A DNA stretch of 6,214 bases from an uncultured Clostridia bacterium (lineage in GTDB: Bacteria > Bacillota_A > Clostridia > TANB77 > CAG-508). Below are positions 1-6,214 of the stretch, one piece after another (the first letter of the stretch is position 1; the number at the start of each line of letters is the position of its first letter). The notes beneath the pieces are model-generated. The model did not search any database, was not told where the DNA came from, and was given only the letters and a program-made list of their open reading frames with translations. The stretch spans positions 1 through 6,214 of the forward strand of contig CANQZZ010000081.1 in assembly GCA_947628465.1 (NCBI GenBank), read 5' to 3'. A program made the position numbers and the translations under genes.

Positions 1-1
1 A

Positions 2-698
2 ATGAGTTATATTGAATTAGATAATGTTGTAAAAACATATAATAATGGTAGTATTAGAGCTGCAGACGGAATCTCTTTTTCAGGAGAAAAAGGAGAAATA
101 ATAGTAGTTGTTGGACCAAGTGGTGCTCGGTAAAACTACTGTGCTAAATTTAATAGGTGGAATGGATAGCCTAACTGAAGGAAAAATAATAATAGATGGA
201 AAAGATATAAGTAAATACAATGAGAGAAAACTTACAACATATAGAAGAAATGACATAGGATTTGTTTTTCAGTTCTATAACTTAATTCCAAATTTAACAG
301 CAAAGGAAAATGTTGAACTTGCAAGTCAAATATGCAAAGATGCTTTAGATCCGGAACAAGTGTTAAAAGATGTAGGACTAGAAAAAAGAATGAACAATTT
401 TCCAGGACAATTATCTGGAGGAGAACAACAAAGAGTTGCAATAGCAAGAGCAATAGCAAAAAACCCAAAGCTTCTTTTATGTGATGAACCAACAGGTGCA
501 TTAGACTATAACACAGGAAAAGAAGTATTAAAGTTATTACAAAATACAGCCAGAAATAAAAATATGACAGTTATAATAATAACACATAATCAAGCAATAA
601 CACCAATGGCAGATAGAATAATAAAAATAAAAAATGGAAAAGTAAGTGAAAATAAAATAAATGAAAACCCAATCTCTATTGACCAAATAGAGTGGTAA
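2..698 (+). pseudogene. ABC transporter ATP-binding protein (LolD/MacB type), frame broken by one extra base in Walker A
   Basis: This is the ATPase of an FtsX-family ABC transporter, acting on the cytoplasmic face of the membrane with the permease encoded next. The frame opened by the ATG at 2 reads through VVVGPSGA and then meets CGG TAA at 128-133. The frame entered at GGT (129) continues to the TAA at 696-698. Removing one base, most simply C128, restores GPSGAGKTT and a 231-residue protein, the usual family length. In that product I see an A-loop Tyr13, Walker A 38-46, Q-loop Gln90 (FVFQFYNL), signature LSGGEQQ at 137-143, Walker [13 protein letters not shown] with Asp161-Glu162, and H-loop His195. 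All are intact apart from the frameshift. DEPTGALD is typical of the LolD/MacB/BceA group. The ATG at 2 fits the family N-terminus (MSYIELDNVVKTY), but its ribosome site lies outside the window. A TTG at 108 could open the downstream frame, but the product would lack Walker A. Substrate unknown. Confidence 0.9.
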
Positions 699-701
699 TA
701 G

Positions 702-729
702 GCAAAAAGGGGAAAGAATCCTTTTTTGC
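702..729 (+). other. Intercistronic hairpin between ATPase and permease
   Basis: Bases 702-711 (GCAAAAAGGG) pair with 720-729 (CCTTTTTTGC) to form a 10-bp stem with one G-U pair and an 8-base loop. A further G-U pair at 701/730 is possible. No T-run follows the stem, so it does not look like a full intrinsic terminator. It sits just 5' of the permease ribosome site (733-743), where it could affect mRNA stability or the ratio of ATPase to permease. That role is inference. Confidence 0.45.
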
Positions 730-732
730 TAA

Positions 733-743
733 AAGGAAGGAAG
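733..743 (+). promoter_or_regulatory. Ribosome binding site of the permease gene
   Basis: AAGGAAGGAAG lies upstream of the ATG at 754. The AGGA at 738-741 leaves 12 bases to the start, slightly long but usable. It supports the start at 754 and separate translation initiation of the permease within the operon. Confidence 0.6.
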
Positions 744-753
744 ACAAAAAACA

Positions 754-3700
754 ATGAAAAAGGCATACTTAAAAGACATTGTAAGAGAAATAAAAAGAAC
801 CAGAAAAAGATTCATATCTATTATTGCAATTGTAATATTAGGTGTGGCTTTTTATGTTGGAATAAATACAGCAAGTCCAGATATGCTTAATACCTATAAC
901 GAATATATGAACAAATACAATATGTTCGATTTAAACTTGCTATCAACAGTTGGATTTAGCAAAAAAGATATAGAAAAAATGGAAAACATCGATTATCTAG
1001 AAAGCATAGAGCCATCAAAGACTGTAAACGCTGTTATAGAAAAAGAAGACCAAGAAGAAGTTTTAAAAGTATTGTCAGTACCTAATGAAATAAACGATGA
1101 AACTATAAATAGGGTAGAAATAGTAGATGGAAAATATCCAAGTAAAGCAGATGAAATTGTTTTAGATAACAAATTATCTACAGAATATAAAATAGGGGAC
1201 TCTATTGAATTTGTAGATTCAGACATAGATTTAAAGGATACATTTAATATAACTAAATATACAATAGTAGGATTTGCAAATACTCCAATATATATCGAGC
1301 TAACTAGAGGAAATACAAACTTAGCAAACGGAACAATTTCAGGATTTGCTTTAGTTTTAGAAGATGCATTTTCAATGGAAGAATATACAAATATATATGC
1401 TAGAGTAAGTACAGAAAATAAAGATAGAACATCAGAAGAATATATAGAAGAAATAAAAGATATTCAAGAAAAAATAGAAGAAAAAACAGATGCCTTAGCA
1501 GAAGATAAATATAACGAGTTATATAAAGAAGCAAAAGAAAAAATAGATGATGCAAAAAGCGAAGTACAAGATGCAAAAGATGAGCTTACAGATGCAGAAA
1601 ACGAGTTAAAAGATGCAAGAGAAGAATTAGAAAATGCACAAAATGAATTAAATTCACAAAAACAAACTTATAATAAACAAATAAGTGAATATGAAAATAA
1701 AATACAAGAAGGACAAAACAAATTAGAGTCTTCAAAAAAAGAATTAGATAATAAGCAAAAAGAGTTAAATACTGCTTTAGAAAAAGTAAATACAGAAGAA
1801 CAAAAATTATTAGAAACCGAAAAAAATATTTTAAAAGGCACAGGCATAGAAGATTTAGATACATATTTAAAATATTTAGAACAAGTATCAGCACCAAAAG
1901 AAGCAATAGAAAATGTTAAAAAATTAATTCAAGGAAAAGCTGAAATAGAAAAGCAAAAACAGAATTTGAAAGAATATCAAAATGAATTAAATATAGGATT
2001 AAATGAATATAATCAAGGGGTAAACACTTTAAATATTCAAAAGCAAGAATTTGAAAATAATAAAAAAACAGGGCAAACAAATATTAAAACTGCAGAAAAT
2101 AAAATAAATAATGGTTGGAAAGAGCTTAATGATAATCAAAAGAAATTTGACGAAGAAAAAGAAAGTGCATTAAAAGAAATAGAAGATGCAGAAAAAGAAA
2201 TTGCAGATAGTGAGGAACAATTAGAAGATTTAAGTGTAAAAATATATGTACTTAACTTAGAAACAAACGAAGGGTATGTATCATATAAATCAGATTGCGA
2301 AAGTGTTAAAACTATAGGAAAAGTATTTCCAATAATCTTTTTCTTAGTTGCAGCATTAGTATCATTAACAGCAATGACAAGAATGGTAGAAGAAAATAGA
2401 GGAAATATTGGAACATATAAATCTCTTGGATATGACAAAGTAAAAGTTGCAACTAAATATTTAACATATTCTACTTCGGCAACCTTGTTAGGAATAATAT
2501 TAGGAATACTTATAGGCTCATATACACTTCCTTGGGTAATTGCTAAAGCGTATGGAATTTTGTATAACACAATGCCTACTGTTGTAATGAGCATTAATAT
2601 GAAACACTCACTAACTGCAGGTGTAGCAGCATTTGCATCTACAACTATTGCAACAATATTTGCATGTTATAGTATTTTAAGCCAAACTCCTGCAAAACTA
2701 ATGAGACCAAAATCGCCAAAAGAAGGTAAAAAAATATTTTTAGAAAAAATGCCATTTATTTGGAAACATCTTTCTTTTACAAAAAAGATAACTGCAAGAA
2801 ATGTATTTAGATATAAAAAACGTTTATTCATGACAATAATAGGAATAGCAGGTTGTACAGCATTAATATTTACAGGATTTGGACTCAGAAGTGCTATATC
2901 TTCAATAGTAAATAAACAATATAACGAAATAAGAAAATATGATTTGGAAATATCATTAAAAGATGATTTAGAAGACAATCAAATAAAAGAGTTAAACAAG
3001 TACATTGAAGCAAGTAGGCATACTGTAAAATATGTAAATTTAAGACAGCAATCAAACGATATTGAAGCAAATGGACATAAACAAAATGCGTATATACTAG
3101 GAATTAACAACCAAGAAGAAATAGAAGATTTTGTTACAATTAAAAACAGACAAACAAAGAAAGAAGTAAATTTAACAGATAATGGGGTAATAATTACAGA
3201 AAAATTATCTAAGCTTTTAGATGTAGGAATAGGCGACGAAATAACAATAGATATAGATGATGAAAAAACTAAAAATGTTAAAATAGACGGTATTGCAGAA
3301 AATTATATTTATCATTATATCTATATGAGCAAAAACACTTATGAAAACGTATTTAATGGAGAATTAATAAACAATCACATATATTTAAAATTTGATGAAA
3401 ATACAAATGAAAATTTAGAAGAAAACATATCAAAATATTTATTAGAAAATGAAAATGTATCACAGGTATTTACAACAAGTAGTATAAGCCAAAGATTTGA
3501 TGATATGTTAGGAAGTTTAAATATAGTTGTATTTGTACTTATAATATGCGCAGCACTTCTTGCATTAGTAGTTTTATATAACTTAAATAGTATAAATATA
3601 GAAGAAAGAAAAAGAGAACTTGCAACAATTAAACTATTGGGATTTTACAATATAGAATTATCAAATTATGTATTTAGAGAAAATATAATACTTACACTAA

Positions 3701-3918
3701 TTGGCGCAGTATTAGGATTAGTCCTTGGAGTTTATTTAAATTTCTTTGTAATATCAACAGCAGAAGTAGATATGGTTATGTTTGGAAGACAAACTGGAAT
3801 TCTATGCTATGTATTTGCATTTTTAATGACAATAGTATTTGCAACAATAATTAATTTGATGATGAATAAAGAACTAAGAAAAATAGATATGATAGAAAGC
3901 CTAAAAAGTGTAGAATAA
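754..3918 (+). CDS. FtsX-like ABC transporter permease with extracellular coiled-coil hairpin
   Basis: This 1054-residue membrane protein is the transport partner of the preceding ATPase, 55 bases downstream in the same operon. Eight TM segments fall in a 1+3+1+3 order: about 18-38, 525-547, 574-598, 619-641, 691-713, 923-945, 978-1001 and 1016-1037. This is two fused FtsX modules. Each has the family's cytoplasmic motif after its second TM: EENRGNIGTYKSLGY near 551-565 and EERKRELATIKLLGF near 951-965. The first extracellular domain (about 45-510) has a mixed region to about 227, then Glu/Lys-rich helix with heptads at 230-361, a break with Gly and Pro at 362-388, and a second coil at 389-495. 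That arrangement suggests an antiparallel hairpin. The second extracellular domain spans about 714-920. The frame is intact. FtsX-family systems either export lipids or peptides or transmit mechanical signals to envelope enzymes, and the sequence does not show which applies here. The family call is secure; the substrate is unknown. Confidence 0.93.
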   Translation: MKKAYLKDIVREIKRTRKRFISIIAIVILGVAFYVGINTASPDMLNTYNEYMNKYNMFDLNLLSTVGFSKKDIEKMENIDYLESIEPSKTVNAVIEKEDQEEVLKVLSVPNEINDETINRVEIVDGKYPSKADEIVLDNKLSTEYKIGDSIEFVDSDIDLKDTFNITKYTIVGFANTPIYIELTRGNTNLANGTISGFALVLEDAFSMEEYTNIYARVSTENKDRTSEEYIEEIKDIQEKIEEKTDALAEDKYNELYKEAKEKIDDAKSEVQDAKDELTDAENELKDAREELENAQNELNSQKQTYNKQISEYENKIQEGQNKLESSKKELDNKQKELNTALEKVNTEEQKLLETEKNILKGTGIEDLDTYLKYLEQVSAPKEAIENVKKLIQGKAEIEKQKQNLKEYQNELNIGLNEYNQGVNTLNIQKQEFENNKKTGQTNIKTAENKINNGWKELNDNQKKFDEEKESALKEIEDAEKEIADSEEQLEDLSVKIYVLNLETNEGYVSYKSDCESVKTIGKVFPIIFFLVAALVSLTAMTRMVEENRGNIGTYKSLGYDKVKVATKYLTYSTSATLLGIILGILIGSYTLPWVIAKAYGILYNTMPTVVMSINMKHSLTAGVAAFASTTIATIFACYSILSQTPAKLMRPKSPKEGKKIFLEKMPFIWKHLSFTKKITARNVFRYKKRLFMTIIGIAGCTALIFTGFGLRSAISSIVNKQYNEIRKYDLEISLKDDLEDNQIKELNKYIEASRHTVKYVNLRQQSNDIEANGHKQNAYILGINNQEEIEDFVTIKNRQTKKEVNLTDNGVIITEKLSKLLDVGIGDEITIDIDDEKTKNVKIDGIAENYIYHYIYMSKNTYENVFNGELINNHIYLKFDENTNENLEENISKYLLENENVSQVFTTSSISQRFDDMLGSLNIVVFVLIICAALLALVVLYNLNSINIEERKRELATIKLLGFYNIELSNYVFRENIILTLIGAVLGLVLGVYLNFFVISTAEVDMVMFGRQTGILCYVFAFLMTIVFATIINLMMNKELRKIDMIESLKSVE
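1549..1653 (+). repeat. Five tandem 21-base units encoding perfect heptads
   Basis: Within the permease coil, residues 266-300 read as five consecutive heptads: DAKSEVQ, DAKDELT, DAENELK, DAREELE and NAQNELN. Each is encoded by a 21-base unit beginning GATGCA or AATGCA. The units have diverged at the DNA level, so this looks like an old internal duplication or convergence on a heptad consensus. It marks the most regular part of the first coil. Confidence 0.7.
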
Positions 3919-3924
3919 AAAATA

Positions 3925-3953
3925 AGGATTTTAAGCAGAAAACTTAAAATCCT
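3925..3953. terminator. Bidirectional intrinsic terminator between convergent genes
   Basis: AGGATTTTAAG (3925-3935) and CTTAAAATCCT (3943-3953) form a perfect 11-bp stem with a 7-base loop. The + strand continues ATTCTTTATT. The - strand continues TATTTTTTATTC, which is the better U-tract. The hairpin lies 6 bases after the permease stop and 19 bases past the stop of the convergent small gene, so it can end both transcripts. Confidence 0.8.
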
Positions 3954-3972
3954 ATTCTTTATTACCAAAATT

Positions 3973-4146
3973 TTAATTACTAACATTTTCAATTTGAACA
4001 GTATTATTTTCAGGTGCAGTCTTTTGAGATGTAAATGAACATGCGATATATCCTGCAAAAAAACCTACTAAAAATACTATAATAATTAAAAGGGTAAATT
4101 TTATACTTTCTTGTTTTTCATATATTTCCTTATCATAAACTTTCAT
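3973..4146 (-). CDS. Small single-TM membrane protein, 57 residues, function unknown
   Basis: I do not recognise this protein. It begins MKVYDKEIYEKQESIK, a charged stretch with four Lys balanced by Asp and Glu. A hydrophobic segment follows at about 17-37 (LLIIIVFLVGFFAGYIAC), then a polar, Asn-rich tail ending in ENVSN. The likely form is a membrane-anchored protein with one TM helix and a short tail of about 20 residues. Cys36 follows Tyr-Ile-Ala, which loosely resembles a lipobox. However, it sits late after a charged N-terminus and lacks Leu at -3, so I do not call it a lipoprotein. The gene is well supported: AAGGAGTG lies 10 bases before the ATG, a TTGAAA-17-TATAAT promoter lies upstream, and a hairpin with a U-tract follows the stop. 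It converges on the permease and diverges from the LtaS-like gene. A longer out-of-frame ORF on the same strand (4058 to 3807) lacks such signals. Confidence 0.8.
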   Translation of the reverse strand: MKVYDKEIYEKQESIKFTLLIIIVFLVGFFAGYIACSFTSQKTAPENNTVQIENVSN

Positions 4147-4154
4147 TTGTACAT

Positions 4155-4162
4155 CACTCCTT
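4155..4162 (-). promoter_or_regulatory. Ribosome binding site of the small membrane protein
   Basis: AAGGAGTG on the - strand is close to a full Shine-Dalgarno match, with 10 bases between GGAG and the ATG at 4146. An ATG just downstream of it in another frame hits TGA after three codons, so the ATG at 4146 is the real start. Confidence 0.8.
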
Positions 4163-4179
4163 TTAATTAATATAACTAT

Positions 4180-4208
4180 ATTATATATTATTATTTCAAT
4201 TCTTTCAA
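4180..4208 (-). promoter_or_regulatory. Sigma-A-type promoter for the small membrane protein
   Basis: On the - strand, TTGAAA (4208-4203) is followed after 17 bases by a perfect TATAAT (4185-4180). Transcription would start near 4172, giving a leader of about 25 bases that contains the ribosome site. In A+T-rich DNA TATAAT alone is weak evidence, but the -35 box, the 17-base spacing and the strong ribosome site agree. Confidence 0.7.
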
Positions 4209-4223
4209 GATAAAAATAGAATA

Positions 4224-4252
4224 TTTACAAAAGTTAAAAAAAGTTATATTAT
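4224..4252 (+). promoter_or_regulatory. Sigma-A-type promoter for the LtaS-like gene
   Basis: TTTACA (4224-4229), a 17-base spacer and TATTAT (4247-4252) lie 31 bases before the ATG at 4284. The -35 box is 15 bases from that of the divergent promoter, so the two promoters are arranged back to back. The spacer contains AAAAGTTA twice, starting at 4229 and 4239, one helical turn apart. This could be a regulator site or chance in A+T-rich DNA. Confidence 0.55.
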
Positions 4253-4271
4253 TAAAGAGAATTAAAACATA

Positions 4272-4278
4272 AAGGTGA
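4272..4278 (+). promoter_or_regulatory. Ribosome binding site of the LtaS-like gene
   Basis: AAGGTGA sits 5 bases before the ATG at 4284. It is a near match to AAGGAGA with good spacing and fixes the start of this gene, which agrees with a hydrophobic first TM beginning at residue 4. Confidence 0.7.
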
Positions 4279-4283
4279 ATTAA

Positions 4284-6214
4284 ATGAAAAAATTAAGTTT
4301 ATTATTTTATTACATTTTATTTATCATATATGAAGAGTTAGTATTATCTTGCTTGCTATATAAAACTTTTCCAAGTAGTATATGGCTAATTGCTTTATTT
4401 TCAATACCGATTGCAATAGTATTAAATATACTATCAAGCATGCTAAAGCCAAAAATAAACAAGATTATAACTTATTTCTTTACAATATTTATTTCCATAT
4501 TATTTGGAGCCCAACTTGTATATTACAGTATGTATGAATCAATACTTTCGTTTTATTCAATAGTAAATGGTGGGCAAGTTGCTGAATTTATGGATATAAT
4601 ATTTGATATGATGTTAAGAAATTGGTATGGAATTGTGCTACTTGTGCTTCCAATAATTGCATTAATAATATTACATTTAACTAAAGTTATAGATTTCGAA
4701 AAAAGAAATATCAAAGAAACACTATTTAAAATAGGGATACTAGCAGCAGTACAAATAATTGCAATATTATGTGTAAACTTTATAAATCCAAACAATATTT
4801 ATTCAAACAAAAATCTATATTACAACGTACATGTACCAAAACTTGCAACAAAAAATATGGGATTTTTAACCGCACTAAGAATAGATTTTCAAAGATTCAT
4901 ATTTGGATTTGAAGAAAATTTATTAATTGAAACTGTATCAGATGTAAATGAAGACGAAGAAGAGCAATATAACGTAACAGAAATAGATTTTGACAGTTTA
5001 ATAGCAAATGAAAAAAATAAAGTAATTAAAGAAATTCATGAGTATTGTAAAAATGAAAAGCCAACAAATAAAAACGAATATACAGGTATGTTTAAAGGAA
5101 AAAATTTAGTAGTATTAGTTGCAGAATCTTTTAGCACACTTGCAATAAGAGAGGATTTAACACCAAATTTATATAAGTTATATAACGAAGGTTTCCAATT
5201 TGATAATTTCTATACACCACTATTCCCAGTAAGTACAGCAGATGGCGAATACATAACAGACACATCACTTATACCAAAAGAGGGAGTATGGAGTTTTAAA
5301 GAAATTGTAGGAAACTATATGCCATATTCTTATGCAAATGTATTTGAAAAATTAGGATATTCATCAAATGCTTATCATAATCACACAGCAACATATTATG
5401 AAAGAGATAAATATATAAATACTATGGGATACAATTCATATTTAGCTGTAGGAACAGGGTTAGAAGATAGAATGGATACAAGTCTATGGCCAAACAGTGA
5501 TTATGAAATGATAGATGTAACAACAAAAGATTATATAAATAACGAAAAGTTTTTAGCATATTATATGACAGTAAGTGGACATTTAAATTATACAAGATCA
5601 GGAAACTGCATGGTATATAAAAACTGGAATGCAGTAAAAAATCTACCATATTCAGATAAAGCAAAAAGTTATTTAGCAGCAAATTTAGAATTAGACAAAG
5701 CAGTAGGAAAGCTAATAGAAAATCTGCAAAATGCTGGTAAATTAGAAGACACCGTAATTGTAATTAGTGGAGACCATTATCCTTATGGACTAACATTAGA
5801 TGAAATAAATGAATTATCAACTTATGAAAGAGACGATACTTTTGAAAAATATCACATGCCATTACTAATATGGAGTGGAAGTATGAAAGAGCCAATAAAA
5901 GTAGAAAAAATTAGCTCTAGCCTAGATGTTCTGCCAACAGTATTAAATTTATTTGGTGTAGAATATGACTCAAGATTGTTAATGGGAAAGGACATATTAT
6001 CAGACGCAGAACCATTAGTAATACTAGCAGATAGAAGTTTTATAACAGATAAAGGAAGATATAATGCAATAACGCAAAAACTTACTCCAAATGAAGGGGT
6101 AGAAGTAGAAGATGGATATGTTAAGAAAATCAATGCTATAATTTATAGCAAATATAAAATGTCAAGATTAATATTAGAAAACGATTATTATAGAAAAGTA
6201 TTTCAAGGGGAGTA
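4284..6214 (+). CDS. LTA synthase family protein (sulfatase-fold phosphoglycerol transferase), stop just beyond the right edge
   Basis: In the LtaS family, an extracellular Mn-dependent enzyme moves glycerol phosphate from phosphatidylglycerol onto a growing polyglycerolphosphate chain through a phospho-threonine intermediate. This frame has 643 codons and ends in GAG TA, so the next base probably completes TAA or TAG. S. aureus LtaS is of similar length. Five N-terminal TM helices lie near 4-26, 33-53, 61-82, 116-132 and 150-167, and a linker leads to the catalytic domain from about residue 273. By family comparison, Glu281 (LVAESF) and Asp497-His498 (SGDHYPYG) are metal ligands, and Thr318 in STADGEY is the catalytic nucleophile. 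His433 (TVSGH) and probably Trp402 line the substrate site. All are present, so the enzyme looks active. I see no clear Ala-X-Ala cleavage site after TM5. The gene has its own promoter and ribosome site and diverges from the small membrane protein gene. Membership in the family is clear. Paralogs can be primases, or can transfer phosphoglycerol or phosphoethanolamine to other polymers, so the exact substrate and the symbol ltaS are not assigned. Confidence 0.92.
   Translation, partial: MKKLSLLFYYILFIIYEELVLSCLLYKTFPSSIWLIALFSIPIAIVLNILSSMLKPKINKIITYFFTIFISILFGAQLVYYSMYESILSFYSIVNGGQVAEFMDIIFDMMLRNWYGIVLLVLPIIALIILHLTKVIDFEKRNIKETLFKIGILAAVQIIAILCVNFINPNNIYSNKNLYYNVHVPKLATKNMGFLTALRIDFQRFIFGFEENLLIETVSDVNEDEEEQYNVTEIDFDSLIANEKNKVIKEIHEYCKNEKPTNKNEYTGMFKGKNLVVLVAESFSTLAIREDLTPNLYKLYNEGFQFDNFYTPLFPVSTADGEYITDTSLIPKEGVWSFKEIVGNYMPYSYANVFEKLGYSSNAYHNHTATYYERDKYINTMGYNSYLAVGTGLEDRMDTSLWPNSDYEMIDVTTKDYINNEKFLAYYMTVSGHLNYTRSGNCMVYKNWNAVKNLPYSDKAKSYLAANLELDKAVGKLIENLQNAGKLEDTVIVISGDHYPYGLTLDEINELSTYERDDTFEKYHMPLLIWSGSMKEPIKVEKISSSLDVLPTVLNLFGVEYDSRLLMGKDILSDAEPLVILADRSFITDKGRYNAITQKLTPNEGVEVEDGYVKKINAIIYSKYKMSRLILENDYYRKVFQGE

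Noticed and set aside
90..133. Programmed +1 frameshift as in prfB
   Set aside because: There is no close upstream Shine-Dalgarno element and re-pairing at the slip site is poor. Kept only as a remote alternative.
108..698. Independent 196-residue protein starting at TTG 108
   Set aside because: Its first seven residues are an out-of-frame reading of the ATPase, and it would lack the A-loop and most of Walker A. AAGGAG at 90-95 is 12 bases upstream of TTG but is explained as coding sequence for GEKGE.
2136..2594. 152-residue ORF on the - strand inside the permease
   Set aside because: It is antisense to a conserved part of the permease (end of the coil plus TM2-TM3), and I saw no start signals or recognisable domain. 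It is a shadow of A-rich coding DNA.
3807..4058. 83-residue ORF on the - strand
   Set aside because: It has no ribosome site, runs through the terminator hairpin into the permease 3' end, and is out of frame with the well-signalled 57-residue gene on the same strand.
4113..4146. Lipoprotein call for the small - strand protein
   Set aside because: The Cys is at residue 36, preceded by YIA rather than a proper lipobox, and the N-terminus is net neutral and too long for a usual signal peptide.
5422..6133. ORFs on the - strand opposite the LtaS-like gene
   Set aside because: They lie opposite the conserved catalytic domain and have Leu/Phe/Ser-rich sequence typical of reverse-strand shadows.

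Overview
This window comes from a very A+T-rich, low-GC Gram-positive genome. Lys, Arg, Leu and Ile are coded almost entirely by AAA, AGA, TTA and ATA, the Shine-Dalgarno sites are AGGAG-like, and TGG codes for Trp with the standard stop codons. An FtsX-type exporter with a long extracellular coiled coil and a lipoteichoic-acid-synthase-like enzyme together suggest Clostridia or a relative, possibly a gut lineage. No single residue or motif fixes the genus.

Layout: (1) positions 2-698 (+) hold a LolD/MacB-type ABC ATPase whose frame is broken by one extra base inside the Walker A motif. (2) Positions 754-3918 (+) hold its partner, a 1054-residue, 8-TM FtsX-like permease whose first extracellular domain carries a long helical hairpin. 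A small intercistronic hairpin lies between the two genes. (3) Positions 3925-3953 form a perfect 11-bp hairpin that can serve as a terminator in both directions. (4) Complement 3973-4146 encodes a 57-residue single-TM protein with an excellent ribosome binding site and sigma-A-type promoter. (5) Positions 4203-4229 hold the -35 boxes of two divergent promoters. (6) Position 4284 to the right edge (+) is a 643-codon LtaS-family membrane enzyme with intact catalytic residues. Its stop codon falls at or just past the edge.

The ATPase and permease would form one transporter of unknown substrate: the ATPase drives the two FtsX half-modules fused in the permease. As written, the frameshift would inactivate the ATPase. 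Nothing else in the operon looks decayed, so a sequence error or a very recent mutation is likelier than an old pseudogene. The LtaS-like enzyme would work at the outer face of the membrane on polyglycerolphosphate or a related envelope polymer. The small membrane protein is divergently transcribed from it and may share its control, but no functional link is proven.

I found no phage, CRISPR, transposon or RNA gene, and no convincing new multi-gene system. The items most worth a second look are the Walker A frameshift, the coiled-coil hairpin in the permease, the unrecognised small protein and the divergent promoter region.
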